From contig NC_072466.1 of the NCBI RefSeq assembly GCF_027596085.1, positions 23,525,613 to 23,589,612 of the forward strand: a stretch of DNA of 64,000 nucleotides. Reading direction: 5' to 3'. The translations under genes were made by a program, and so were the position numbers. How positions within the stretch are numbered: the stretch's first letter is position 1; each line of letters starts with the position of its first letter. Of this stretch, positions 1 to 12,529 are shown one piece after another. Under the pieces are notes generated by a model. That model ran no database searches, was not told the DNA's origin, and saw only the letters and a list, made by a program, of their open reading frames with translations. The stretch comes from Anoplopoma fimbria (taxonomy: Eukaryota > Chordata > Actinopteri > Perciformes > Anoplopomatidae).

Positions 1-1119
<1,119 letters not shown>

Positions 1120-1198
1120 TGTGTTTGCCGGGTGTCAGATCCCCTACCCAAAACGAGAGTTCCTGAACGAAGACGAGCCCGAGGAGAAAACAGAAAAG
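1120..1198 (+). CDS. cdk19: CDK19 exon: [18 protein letters not shown] segment
   Basis: The exon encodes (D)[26 protein letters not shown], the invariant linker just after the kinase domain in CDK8 and CDK19. Human CDK19 has REFLNEDDPEEKGDK and human CDK8 has REFLTEEEPDDKGDK. The Asn-Glu-Asp and Pro-Glu-Glu residues therefore side with CDK19. The exon starts with the last base of a split codon and ends on a codon boundary (AAG) before GTAATT. Confidence 0.95.
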
Positions 1199-1399
1199 GT
1201 AATTATCCAGTGCTGCCGAAAACAAGTCATGTGAAAAACACATTGTCACGTGTCCACTGTGCCAATTTCATGTCATTACTTCCAAGCAGCTTTCATACTC
1301 AGGACACACACTGCAGATTGTTGTTGTTATGATACAGCCAAAGAGTACATTTGATTCTGATGGTTGGACCATTTTCAAATGAACCCATAATTGCTGTAG

Positions 1400-1720
1400 A
1401 AAAATAGTAAAGCTGGGTAGCCAGGTTATTTTTGGCATCCATGGGCAAAAATTCCATCATAACCTCAGATTTTACGTTTTGGAGGTGGAATGCACTGGAG
1501 TCCGTTTTTGCTGAGCTTGGTTTTAAGGCAAAGGGTTTTGCTAGTATTGATCCAGTTTAGAGGTCGTCAGTGAGCACCTGCTCTAGTGAATAAAAATCTA
1601 GTGCTCAGGTTGACAGTCGGGTGTCATCGGCATAGATGAATTTGCAGGATAAAAGTGTCGGGTAAAATGTTTGTATAGAGGTTAAACACGAGTGGGCGAG
1701 AACTGATCCTTGTGGTACCA
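1400..1720 (-). mobile_element. Decayed non-LTR retrotransposon (LINE) RT fragment
   Basis: Translating the minus strand gives VPQGSVLA near 1719-1695 and FIYADD near 1640-1623. These are the fingers/palm and catalytic YxDD motifs of a jockey/RTE-like LINE reverse transcriptase. Further along, in shifted frames, come EQVLTDDL and LKPSSAKTDSSAFHLQN. These match the typical 'L+PNPxKTxVxxFHLxNR' segment that follows the catalytic site. In-frame stops and at least one frameshift show that the copy is dead. It lies antisense inside a CDK19 intron. The clade is not certain. Confidence 0.75.
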
Positions 1721-1988
1721 TGTTTGTCTTTGTTCTCAATGTTACATTTGATAAAAATCAGTGTTACAGTAAGACTGTTTATGCTGCTCAGTTGAATCAA
1801 CAGCCTCCTCCCTGTCCTTCAAACTATTTTTACAGCGTGATAAATCACTGTGTGACTTTGCCAAAGGCAGGGATGAGCAAAAACATGCAGAAACAAAGTG
1901 CAGCGGGGATTGTTTACCACAGCTTTAGTTACTTTATATATAATAATCGGATATTACACATGCTCATAGACTACAACACATTTCAAAA

Positions 1989-2000
1989 ATATATATATAT

Positions 2001-2044
<44 letters not shown>
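1989..2044. repeat. (AT)n microsatellite
   Basis: About 56 bp of alternating A and T, with one AAAA interruption near 2001-2004. It sits within a CDK19 intron. Confidence 0.95.
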
Positions 2045-2046
<2 letters not shown>

Positions 2047-2134
2047 TGAGTTGCTTACTTCAATTGGTGAGCTGTCCCACACTTTCCATCACATATTGAA
2101 AAGCTTTAGAGCCAGACAAAGCAGATCTATGAAT

Positions 2135-2318
2135 CTGACTGACATGCCTAAAAACCTACCTTTTTAAAAAAGCCTTTCATTAGTTGTTTCCTTTGGAGAG
2201 ACGTTCTATCTCTAAATTTTAACTTTTACTTTTCTTTTTTTTCTTATGTAGCACTTTGAGATTGTTTGCTCAATATAAAGTGCATTACAAATAAAATTCA
2301 TTATTATTATTATTATGT
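2135..2318 (+). mobile_element. Retroposon 3' tail ending in (TTA)n
   Basis: The stretch contains 'GCACTTTGAGATTG...TATAAAGTGCATTACAAATAAAATTC' followed by (ATT)n at 2299-2317. This is the typical 3' end of teleost non-LTR elements and the SINEs that share their tails. No coding part is attached. It may belong with the antisense RT fragment nearby or be a separate insertion. Confidence 0.55.
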
Positions 2319-3982
2319 TTTCTATGCCTAATATTGTTCCCATGCTAGTCTGTAGTATACCTGAAAAAAATAGTCTGATGTCTGGCGTTTTAGGCATTTA
2401 TACACATGACCTGATGCTAAACACTTATGGCTATGTTTATTATCCGTAAAAAAGGGATAAATCGGTTGTATTTAAGTGGGGTTGTGTGAGGTATATATAC
2501 AAAGTCAGTGAATTAAATATACTATATGACAGTTTGGAACACAGGAGTGTGTTGATGTGTGACTTTGGTTAGTTTGGTCACACAATAACACAAACAAACT
2601 TACCGATTAAGGCAGCAGTCCCCCAGCAACTACATTGTTCTACAAGGTAAAATTCCAGTTTTTTTCAATGGAGTCTGGTTTATGAGAGCATGGATGGATA
2701 CAACGGCTACAGTTACCTGTTCGAAAGCTCTGTCTCATGGAAAGGTAAACTGGTGAAAATATTCAAAATATAGCGTACACTTAAACTGATATTACATATT
2801 TTAGGTGGACCTTTCTCTTAGGTGTTTAAAATATGTTTTGCTGCTGCCCCCGTCTAAAGCAGAACCTTGCTTTGCTCCCGTGTTGGTACTCCGGTCTTTT
2901 TCCCCAAAGTAGGGGCGTACCATCATCTACTGAAGCTAATACACTGACTATGAATGAGTACCTCATACAACCCCACTCCAGAACATCAGCATTATCCCTC
3001 CAGTTATTTAAAACGTCCTACTCATAAATAGGTTCTTTTATCATAATCCAAAATCTACAATCTTATTTTGGACAGTTAGTACATTTTCCAATAAAAACCA
3101 TGCTAGTAGAAAGGGTTTACTATTTCAGGACAAATAAATTAAATAGCATTTTAGGCAGTCAGAGCGAGAGTCTATTGTCCACTTATGGTTCAATCACATG
3201 GAAAGCTTGAAGGGCAGATTCCTAAAAAAACATCTCTAGGCAACACATTCTGCAGCATGACCCCATCAGCTGGCTTCTTCTGAGAACATGAAAACATTTT
3301 TTGTAATAGATGGTAGGCCTCCATGACTATCCCCAACACACACATAAACAGATGATGGGAACCATTACTTTTTTTATATACACACAATTGGAAAGTCATT
3401 ACTTGTTTTCAGAAGTTTTTCTTCATCGTGATTATGTTACTATTATGCGGTAAACTTATACATTAGTATGCAATGGCAGAGTGCCACTGTTCCCAGCTAT
3501 GTTGTTCATCACATTATCCGGAATTAATGTAGCGTTAGCATGCTATACTTGCTTGTTTATTCAAATTTATTTCAATATTGAAGGTGTCGCATGTCCAAAT
3601 TGCACCAAATTCAACACTGTACTTCCTTAGGTCCCCAGATAAACCCCCACCAAGTGTAAAGTAAAACAGATGAGTGGCTATCGAGATATGCAAAGGACAC
3701 AGACAGCCTAACAAAGATTCCTTACTTCATAGTTAGATAGTGATGTTAAGTTAATAATAAGTTTGATTGCATTGCTGTCATCTCAGTGGCAAAGCAGAAA
3801 AGAGAAGCTGACAGATAAAACTGGAGCAAACAGACTATAACAATTGAAGAAATAAACTGATTTCACACACGCTTCATTTCTTTTGATTTTCTAATTATTT
3901 TCCTCTCACCCACTCCCTACAGCCAGACTCTTAATCAATTTCGCTACGCTTTTTATTGTTTCCTCTTTGTTTCCGTTCCCAG

Positions 3983-4228
3983 AACCAGACCCAGCAGCAC
4001 CAGCAGACGACGGGTCAGACTCAGGCCCAGAACCAGCAGCAAACTGCAACCCAGCAGGCCCCATCCCAGCAGAACCTGGCCCAAACCAACGGCACCAGCG
4101 GAGCAACGGGGGCCGCCACCGGCGTGGGTCTACAACACGGCCAAGATCAGGGCCCCCCCAACAAGAAACCTCGGATCGGGCCCTCTGGGGCCTCCTCAGG
4201 CACTGGGGTGCTACAGTCAGAGTACCAG
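3983..4228 (+). CDS. cdk19: CDK19 exon: Gln-rich C-terminal tail
   Basis: Eighty-two codons beginning [20 protein letters not shown] and ending [11 protein letters not shown]. Residues 1-34 of the exon are Gln/Thr-rich. The middle reads [20 protein letters not shown], followed by [13 protein letters not shown]. Human CDK19 has the same order (Q-rich block, TNGTAGGAG...LQHSQD, PPNKKPRLGPSG). Human CDK8 has a shorter tail without these features, so this exon is the main reason for choosing CDK19. The low-complexity tail is likely disordered. NKKPR resembles a short basic nuclear-targeting patch, which is inference. The exon is phase 0 at both ends, between TTCCCAG and GTTAGT. Confidence 0.93.
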
Positions 4229-4539
4229 GTTAGTGGTATTTATTCTCCTGAAGGAAGTCATTGGCTGCTGATAAGATATATTTATCTTCTTGTCAATTAC
4301 CAATTCAAAACACGTCAATGAGCCACGCTGTTGGACTGGGTGACATGTTCATACATTACTAAATGTGTATTAATCCGACCCTGAAAATAGTCCCATATTA
4401 TTAATTTTTTTTTTATTTATCTTTTCAGTAGGAACGAATAGGAAAATATCTAGGATTGGGCAATATGATGGTTTACATTGTGAGATGATAGAACCTTTGC
4501 AACCAATTTTCCACCATTGATACTGAGGTTGCTACCCTT

Positions 4540-4690
4540 TTTGCCCTTTACGGCAGAAATTGGTCCTATTTTGAGTAAAATAGACCATAAAGCTGGGTAT
4601 GATTTAGGGCGCGGCTACCTTGTAAAAGACAGGTTGCTAACACAGCTTTGTTCTAGCTCCAGAATTCTCCTGTCACTTCTTATTGCAAAA
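4540..4690 (-). repeat. Degenerate fragment of 'ATAGACCATAAAGC' repeat family
   Basis: The string AAATAGACCATAAAGC...TTTAGGGCG...GACAGGTTGCTAAC is shared, inverted, with the element at 5990-6545. It is shared in part with the element at 41870-42360. I recognise this as a common teleost dispersed repeat. I cannot assign a class from the fragment. Confidence 0.6.
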
Positions 4691-4958
4691 AAAATGTTAG
4701 ACGGAGACAGCCAGAATGCAAACCTCGAGGCTTCAAAACAGGCAAAGTGGCATTTTCTGACAAATTAAAGACTAAACATATTCAATTAATCAGAAATTCA
4801 ATGACCAATTGAAGGATAATGAAACTATAGCTTAGTGAGGTAATAGATACTAAATGTTCTCTCACGTGGCTGTGTCTGTCAACTGTCAATGTTAAAGATG
4901 TTTAAGATTTCTTCAGGATGTTTACAGATGTTAAGGAATGTCAGCGGTGTAATCTAAA

Positions 4959-4978
4959 GTGTGTGTGTGTGTGTGTGT
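4959..4978. repeat. (GT)n microsatellite
   Basis: A perfect (GT)10 tract in a CDK19 intron. Confidence 0.9.
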
Positions 4979-5989
4979 TTGTGTTTGGCAGCTGTGAGCA
5001 AGACATAGACACATATACACCAAACAACAACAGCTATCTGATAAGGAGGGTACATTCCACACTGTCCTGCTGACAGCTGATAGCGAATCACTGTGTTTGC
5101 CCAGCCGCTAGCTTCTGTTTCCAACTCCGTTCTATCTTTGGCTCCCGTCACAGGAGATTTCTAAGTGAGAGAGAGAGGGTGATGAAATGAGGGCAGCGAC
5201 AGGGAGAGAGAGCATGTGTCAATGAGTGTAACTGCACAGAGCATTGTGGGATAGAGGTGACTGTAGTAACCTCTCCTGCCCGTCTCTATAAGTGTGCTGC
5301 GTTGGTGAGGCCACATGAGGTCGCTACCATGAGTACTCTTAAGTATCTCACAGATAGAGGTGTAAATATAGCAGTGGCTGAGGCTTCATGTGAGACAGCT
5401 GCTCGGGCCTCAGCACACATATAAATAAACGGGGGGAGCGGGCTGCCGACACACCAGGAGGTTTGTTAGCTGTCTGACTGCGCCGTCACTGTCAGCGTCC
5501 TACTTTTTCCAACTCATTGATCTCTGTACCACAGGCTACCCCCCCAACCACGCATCACTCTCCAATCATTCTCCTGAATAGATGCAGCGATGCACATGTG
5601 ACCAGGGCTGGGTAGTGTAGACATGTAATGAGTTCAGCTGAGGTCCCAGCTTCCTGTCCTCCTGTGACTCAACTGATTTCAGATGTCCATTAGTTGCTTT
5701 TTTCTCTTTGCTGGTAAAAAAGTTTGATAACGCTCCATTATTCCCATGTCGGTAATGCATTAAAATCTGCTTTGGCACTATATCATTTCAGTTATAAGCA
5801 CACTTCGTAATGCTTTATAACAATAATCACAACACATTTTAAGGCAATTTATAAAGACTGATAAGGTCGGGTAGCTTCATAATTGCTGGTCAATCTCTGA
5901 CAATTTCTTGCAAGGACCATAGTGTAGTATAATTCCCATAGTTGTAATATATTATAATCTCTTTATAATGCATTATAATCACTTTTGTG

Positions 5990-6545
5990 TTCCAGTAGAA
6001 TGTGATTATAAGTTACTCAAGGTGGACGTAGTCATTGTGAAGTCAACCATTGGTTTGTGGACTCGCTGTCACCCTGTTGTTTTTCTTGCAACCAATGAAC
6101 GGAAGTCACCATATTTGGAATGCGGAGGAGTGACGTAGAGACGCCGTTAACGTCTCTGGTAGCGGCAGTGACCTGTCAATCACAGTAAGCCCGCCCTAAA
6201 GTGTACTTCGCTTTATGGTCTATTTGACTCTAAATGCACCAACATTTACTAAATGAACATTATGCTGTTTTGAAGAAGATTTGAACCTAGAGATTGAGAC
6301 CACAAACTCATCTTTAGTTTACTGAGGGAGTAAATCAAGTGAGAAGTAGAGTCATTTTCTCATAGACTTCCATAAAATCTGCCTTTTTTTCCTGATACAA
6401 ATATGGTAACACTCGTTCATTGGTTGCGAGAAAAACAACGTGGCAACGACCGTTATTCAAGATGCCGTCAGCAAAATAGCCGAAAACGGCAGTCCACATG
6501 ACGTCACGATGACTACGTCCACTTCTTATATACAGTCTATGGTTT
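5990..6545. mobile_element. Non-autonomous DNA-element-like repeat with long inverted ends
   Basis: The left end (GTGGACGTAGTCATTGTGA...GGTTTGTGGACT, about 6001-6062) is the approximate inverse of the right end (AGTCCACATGACGTCACGATGACTACGTCCAC, about 6490-6522). Inner parts are also inverse-related: GCAACCAATGAACG near 6089 matches inverted CGTTCATTGGTTGC near 6413. It ends in CTTATATACAGTCTATGG, a terminus frequent in percomorph genomes. A related copy is at 41870-42360. There is no coding capacity, so it resembles a MITE or foldback element. Confidence 0.65.
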
Positions 6546-6769
6546 ACACCCCTCGAAGGCTGTGTTCTTCTAACGTGCTGCCTGTCTTCTACTGCATTCA
6601 GATATTTTACACGGTTTCAAATACACAAAACAATGTAGATGGTCACATTATGAACCTTTTTTTTTTCAAAAATAAAAAGCTATTGGGCCTGGTCTAGGTT
6701 CCTTTAACATTTAACCAGACTTTACTGATATTGAATGACTATTTACGATAGCCATTATCCTTCCAATTA

Positions 6770-7110
6770 GCCTGTTGTAAGCTTATGCTAATCGCTAGCG
6801 CTAATAACTTATACTGATCCCTAATGCTATACGCTAGCATATACATATCCCAGCCTTGCATCTGAAATTAAATTCACAAATATTTATAAGGCTTTATACT
6901 GTATTATGTATATGTCACTATAACTGTCCCATAGCAATAACAAATAGCACTATCAATTTGCATAAGCATTAGAGATTAGTCCTCGCGATTAGCACTAGCT
7001 ATAAATTCCAGCAATTTGCACTAGCAATTTGAAATAGCAATTAGCATTAGAGGTTATTCCTCACGTTTAGCGCTAGTGATTAGCATAGGCATATCAAAGG
7101 CTAATTGAAA
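6770..7110. repeat. Degenerate TTAGC/GCTAGC-rich repeat tract
   Basis: Irregular recurrences of ATTAGCACTAGC, GCTAGCGCTA, GCATTAGAG and CTAGCAATTTG run over about 340 bp. The period is not fixed. The motif recurs elsewhere in the window at about 9040-9190, 10908-11028 and 23195-23384. Confidence 0.5.
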
Positions 7111-7371
7111 AGGTTACGGCTATCCTGAACAGTCATTTCAAATCTGTAAAGTCTGGGTCAAGGTTAAAATAATGTAGACTCATAGTTAGTGCACTGTTTT
7201 TTATTTCCTTTAGTGTCGCATGAAAGCACTGGGGATGGTTTAATCTAAAATGAGCTGGAACAACAATAGACGCTAACATAACCAAATGTAGCATTTAGCA
7301 TACATGTAGCATATAGTTGCATCGTTTCAGATGCTCACTCTTGTGTTTTCTCCCCCCTGTCTTACCGTCAG

Positions 7372-7497
7372 CACTCTGGCTCTCGCCTCGGTTACCAAAG
7401 CAGCGTCCAAGGTTCCACTCAGCCCCAGGGCACCATGGGATACTCGTCCTCATCCCAGCAGAGCTCCCAGTACTCCCACCAGACCCATCGTTACTGA
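7372..7497 (+). CDS. cdk19: CDK19 terminal coding exon
   Basis: The exon encodes [34 protein letters not shown] and SHQTHRY, then TGA at 7495-7497. The closing '(S)HQ(T/A)HRY' is the invariant C terminus of vertebrate CDK8 and CDK19. '[26 protein letters not shown]' matches CDK19 much better than CDK8 (which has AAYPNPGPSTSQPQ). The exon is 42 codons, phase 0, after CCGTCAG. Together the four exons give the last 182 residues of the protein. Confidence 0.95.
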   Translation, partial: HSGSRLGYQSSVQGSTQPQGTMGYSSSSQQSSQYSHQTHRY

Positions 7498-8950
7498 GGC
7501 TCCCCGTCACTCCTGAACCAGCATGGGAGTCAGCTCCTCCTCAAGCCTTCCATCAACCTCAGCAGACTTCACCGTGCCCCCCCCGGCTCCCGGCATCCCG
7601 GTCGGACCTCTCTCTGTGCATTACATCATTCCAACTGTCAGCCCTCCCTCACCTTTGAACTCTTTCCCGAAGGCTTTCGAAAAGACTTTAACATGAAGGC
7701 AAAGCAGACATAGGAACCAAAACAATCTAACAAGAAGTTCTGCCTCGTCAGGCTGGTGAATATAATGTAAGATAGATGTGAAGGCATCACAGACTCAGAG
7801 CCATGGCACTTACAAACCCACCGTTCCTCACCAGGAAGAATCGCAGCTGTGTTTATATATGTACATTATATAGCACCTTTTTATCTATACGATTTTTTTT
7901 TTCCTCACGTATTTGCTTAGTTTGATAGATGATAGTTGATGTCATTGTAAATATTGTTACATATAGAGGTGATCGGACGAAACGATACACAGGAGGAAGA
8001 GCCCTTTACTGTCATCTCTAGTGTGATATTAAACTCGGATAATCACAAGAAGAGTTTTAAGCTAACCCTGTCCTTTGAAGAAAAAAACACGATTACATGT
8101 TTGTACACAGAAGAAAAAAAATCAGCACTTTAGCTGATGCAATTGCAGGGAAATGATAAATGCGCAATTTTCACTTAAACTTCTTATTGTAGGGTTTCTA
8201 TATTTAGACCTCTCTTTATCTAGATTTGGGAAAGTAAGAAAAGAGGTAGTCTTTTTACAGCTCTTAAGTTCTGTATATTCTTATTCACTCCGCTACCTAG
8301 ATAAGATTTGACGGGCCAATCTTTGTTTCCTTTGACGACGGCAGCCTTTTTTAAGGATGTTGAACACCTCTCGTTTGTGGCCAGAAGCTCCGGACTGTTT
8401 TTCTTGTTGCAGAGCTGACGGTGGACACTTTGCTCTGACACCCATCATACCGTGGACCCTCCACACTTTCAAGGTTTCTGAACACGAACATGCGCATAAA
8501 CGTACAGGGCAGCTAACAATACGCCCCCCCTCCCTCCTACCTATATGCTTATGGAGACTGTTACTGCCTGATGTCAGATTGTTTTTGTTTTTTTATATTT
8601 TAATGTTATCCTTGTTGCCTTGTGTGTGTGTGTGCGTGTGTGTGAGTACTGTATGTTATTTTTTTGCATGGTGTTTATCCTTTGCATTACTAGAACTGCA
8701 CTGACCGCTGAACTGACCTGCAAAGAGCTGGAACAAATGTGGGGAAGAGTTTCATCCTCTTCCTATCCGACCCTCCAGCCGAGCATTGGGCAGACAATCT
8801 GGTCGAGACTGGAGCTCATTCAAAGGTGCGTTCTGTGATACATGCCAAGGAGGGCGGAGCAACGGTAATAGTGTATTGGTGCAAATCCTCATCCCCTCGC
8901 TGTATTTCTGTTTTCTGTTTTAAATAAACAAGTCAATCTATAAGAGAACC
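7498..8950 (+). other. cdk19: CDK19 3' UTR (proximal form)
   Basis: Non-coding sequence runs from the stop codon to a canonical AATAAA at 8923-8928, with cleavage expected about 10-30 nt later. It contains TGTAAATATTGT near 7945, a Pumilio-like UGUAAAUA site, and a (GT)n tract at about 8621-8645. No competing gene is present. A longer form reaching a further AATAAA at 13294 is possible (see findings). Confidence 0.7.
8923..8928 (+). terminator. cdk19: Poly(A) signal AATAAA for CDK19
   Basis: AATAAA in the context TTTTAAATAAACAAG, 1.43 kb after the stop codon. Confidence 0.6.
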
Positions 8951-9334
8951 TTTAAAGGATCTCTATCCAACATCCAGAGCTTTAAAATAGCATCAAACTA
9001 CTATTAGCTATGTAGATAGTCATAGTAGTGGAAAACATTTGCGCTAGCAGGATGGCTTCGCTAGCGTAGCACTCGCCCACTTTGGTTCCCCCCAGCTTAA
9101 CACTATTATTTCAATAGCACTGTTGCCGTTATCAGCACTGTTAGCACAGTAACCCCTGTTAGCACTGTTAGCTCCTAGCAGCCCAGCTAAGCCATCTCCA
9201 TGTTGAGACCCGTGTAGAGGAAATCCCAGCTCAGACTCTCAATCACAGATATGCTCTGAATGTTGTATTTAGCCCCATTTAAAAATAAGCAGAGTTGGAA
9301 TGTAATTAAGCACACTTACTCAAGTAATGAAGTT

Positions 9335-9425
9335 AAAGGAATAGTTTGACATTTTGGAAAATATGCTTACTCTCAATTTTTGCCAAGAGTACATGTCTGT
9401 ACGCTAAACATTGGAACACTAGTTA
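9335..9425. repeat. Fragment of 'GGAATAGTTTGACATTTTGG' repeat
   Basis: The strings TTAAAGGAATAGTTTGACAT...GGAAAATATGCTTA and ATGTCTGTACGCTAAA match a dispersed repeat I know to be frequent in percomorph fish. Only a short eroded piece is present. Family class not determined. Confidence 0.6.
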
Positions 9426-9479
9426 CCTATAAAACAAAAGAAAAAAGTGTTATTATTTGTTTTTCCGTGCAATTATCTC

Positions 9480-9520
9480 AGGATAAAAGCGTCTGCAAAA
9501 TGACTGTAATGTAATGTAAT
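9480..9520 (-). repeat. Short copy of 'CATTTAGCAGACGC' teleost repeat
   Basis: AGGATAAAAGCGTCTGCAAAATGACTGTAATG is the reverse complement, with few changes, of the 5' part of the repeat at 29700-29945. It is a truncated copy of the same teleost family in inverted orientation. Confidence 0.65.
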
Positions 9521-10230
9521 CTCCTCATCAAGGTATTTAAGAATTACCTACACATTTTTTCAAATAATCAAGTTTTCTTTGATTATAATTCTAGTGCAGC
9601 GACCGCTGCAGTCAGTTAATTTATGAGAAGTACATTTGAAATAAAAAGCAGTGGAATACTCTTAGTGCCCTAACAGTTTATGGACATAGTAATTGTATTT
9701 TAAAGATTTAAGCTTTTGTACTGCTAGTTTGAACTGCCGACAGTATATAAAGTTGCACCTAAAACAGCAAAATAATTTTCATTCTACAGCAATTTAACTT
9801 TTAATACCTTAAGTGCCTTGGTATTGTTATATTCTTATTTAGGTAAAAGATCTGTTTACTGAAAACAACACACACGACGCTACCCACAACTCAAAGTGAG
9901 GCTATTCTATCCTTTTTGTTTCCCCACAACTTGCTCCATCCTCACTGGCCCTGCCTGGTCACATGACCGGCCATCGTGCAGGTTGTATTTAAGAACGCAC
10001 CCAATGACTCGACTGTGACTGTAACTGCATAGCTCAAGTACAGATGTGGAAACAGCAGGACTGAGGGTTGGGGGGAGCTGTATTCAGCAGATGTGTGGCC
10101 CTGCAGTAGGATAAGGAAGCACTGACACCTTGTGGCTGAAAAGAGAACTGGACCTTTGACCTTTGTGAAACTGTAATTATTACAAGTTCACCAGAACATG
10201 CAAGACTTGGGTCTTTCATTATAAAACTGA

Positions 10231-10296
<66 letters not shown>
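10231..10296. repeat. (ATT)n microsatellite
   Basis: About 22 uninterrupted ATT units. Confidence 0.97.
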
Positions 10297-10907
10297 CGTG
10301 TCCAGAATTCCAGTCATGTCTCCCTAATGCTGAAAGTACCCTCATGCTTTGCTGTCATTGATACTAAGATGTGTCTCGAAGTCTCATCAGTGACTCCTCA
10401 GTGTGCCCTGCTGTCCCTCACTGGGTCCTTCTCTGCAGCAGTTAGGTGACTATAGTCCATGTTACGGGTTTCACTTCCATCACTTCCATCCTGAAAAAAG
10501 AAAGTTTTTTAATAATTTCTAGTATTTTGTTGACAAATACATATACAAACTGGATTTTGTATATTTTACACACATTTAAAGCTGCATTTATTGATTTTTT
10601 ATATTTATATATTTTTTTATAGGGCAACCTGGGCTCAGCAGAAAAGCTGCAAACAAGTAATTTACATATTATCATCTTACAGAGAGCTGAAGTCCAGACG
10701 TCACCAATGGGCTGTTAGTCTCACCCTTCTGTAGCTCAGTGGAAGTTCTTTCATTCGTCTTTCGGAGAACATGAAGCGTGTTCTGCTGTTCACTTGCCAT
10801 ATTGTAACGCACATACGCTTAACTACAGCACTTGCTAAAAGGCTGAAAGGATTTTGAAATGAAAATGAATTTATTCGCTCACAAAACAAAACTACAGCTG
10901 AAAATGC

Positions 10908-11028
10908 AGCAGTGCGTTAGCAGTGCGTTAGCAGTGCGGTGGCAGCGCATTAGCAGTGCTGTAGCAGCGCATTAGCAGGTAGGTAGAAGTGCGGTAGCAA
11001 CGCGTTAGCAGTGAGGCAGCAGTGCCAT
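10908..11028. repeat. 11-bp minisatellite, unit AGCAGTGCGTT
   Basis: Eleven consecutive imperfect copies of AGCAGTGCGTT (variants GGCAGCGCATT, AGCAGTGCTGT, AGCAACGCGTT and others) span 121 bp. The strict 11-bp spacing is kept despite substitutions. It is intergenic and GC-richer than its surroundings. Confidence 0.85.
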
Positions 11029-12466
11029 CCTAACTTGATTTCAGAACTGAGAAGTTCTGGTTTCACTTCAGCTTTCTATAAAGTTGATATGGCCAAGTAT
11101 TACCAAATAAGGACATTATTTTGCAACTATTAGACATGGAGTTATATTCTTGTCCAATATCCCCTCTCATTTTAGCTCTGCTTTGGTCTCCAACTCCTCA
11201 ATATAAATATCTGTCTCTTTAGCAACTAGATAGCTCATTACGTACACTAGCTTAGTTTCTCACTCAACTCATCAAACACCTACGCTTGGTCCGTGGCTCT
11301 ATACTTCAAACTATGACTATGTCAGTTTGGACGTGCCATGGACGGCGTATCAGTTTCCACTCTTAACGTGCATAGGGTCTTTTCGAATTATGATTAGGAA
11401 AAGTTTGTGCTTTATTTTATGAATAAATATGTTTGTTACGTAACTGGCATTAGTTCAGAATGAAAGTAACGTAACAAAGTAAGGTTTAATAAGTCAACTT
11501 TGTCTTGGTTTCACACAGGACATGGATAGCGGTCTCCTGGGTGAGAGTCCCGAGTTTGTTGGACTCATCCAACCTCCCTTCCCACCCACTTTGTGTGGAC
11601 CTTCTCACTCTTGATAGTATGTCAGTTGCTCTGACTGTGTCATTATGATGTGAATGGGTTGATATTGAGTTGAAAGCCGGGTGCCTCGATGCGTCCTCAA
11701 CAGAAGCTTAGGGCCACAGACCAATCGGCGGTATTTGACGAGCTTGGAGTGAGAATGGGTTCGCTTGACAGCTAGTTTTTATTACTGAAAATAAGTTCCT
11801 GCTGCTGGATGAGAGCAGAGTTTTGTGGGCTTGAAAACCAAAACAATGAACTCAAAGAGGCAAAAATGCCCAGTAGATAAGAGGGGGAACTGCAGAGTCG
11901 GGTGATCATTATCTGTGGGCTCCTCACTGTTAGGACCCTTTGACATCAGTTCATTTGATCAATTGTCAATAAAATAATTTTGCTAAGTGCAGCTTTAAAG
12001 CCAGACTTTAGTGAAATGATGTGGACGTAAAAGGATTTTGGCAGGGACCTATTCTCTGTGTGTATCGCGTTAGTTGTACGGTGTGCTCATTTCTATGTGA
12101 TGGAGGATCAAAACCAGCAGCTATTCAAAGGTTTTCTCCTCCCTTTAGTGTGTGTATTTGAAAATCAATCTGAGTATCAGCAGCATTCTCTCTCTGCGCG
12201 CAAGCGAGGTGTCACAAGTATTATTGAGCAGGAGGCTCCTGGTGGGAGACAAATTACAGTCAAACAACTCCTATGCAAAAAAAAAGAATTTAAATAAATT
12301 CCCAGACTAAAGCTTTCCCTTAGAATGCTTAGGTTTTTGCAGCTAACAGATTTTAACATATATTTGATGGGTGTATTGTGTAAAACTAAATACATTAGTC
12401 CAAGAAGGCGCTCACTTTTTTCACAGCTTTTTAAAATGTACTCTAAATGAAACTATTGTAAAGAAA

Positions 12467-12469
<3 letters not shown>

Positions 12470-12527
<58 letters not shown>
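12470..12527. repeat. (AT)n microsatellite
   Basis: A 58-bp perfect (AT)n tract. Confidence 0.95.

Positions 12528-12529
<2 letters not shown>

Larger units (their letters stand above)
1199..3982 (+). other. cdk19: CDK19 intron with LINE debris
   Basis: A 2.8-kb intron with donor GTAATT at 1199 and acceptor TTCCGTTCCCAG ending at 3982. It carries an antisense LINE reverse-transcriptase fragment (about 1400-1720), an AT microsatellite (1989-2044) and a LINE/SINE-like 3' tail ending in (TTA)n (about 2135-2318). The stretch 2319-3982 has no coding or repeat signal that I recognise. Confidence 0.8.
4229..7371 (+). other. cdk19: CDK19 last intron, repeat-rich
   Basis: A 3.1-kb intron with donor GTTAGT and acceptor CTTACCGTCAG. 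It contains a degenerate piece of a repeat family (about 4540-4690), a (GT)n tract (4959-4978), an 'ATAATGCATTATAA'-type repeat fragment (about 5785-5965), a long inverted-repeat element (about 5990-6545) and a TTAGC/GCTAGC-rich stretch (about 6770-7110). No further coding exon was recognised. Confidence 0.8.

Noticed and set aside
10034..10345. Poly-Asn protein on the minus strand
   Set aside because: It is the translation of the (ATT)n microsatellite at 10231-10296.
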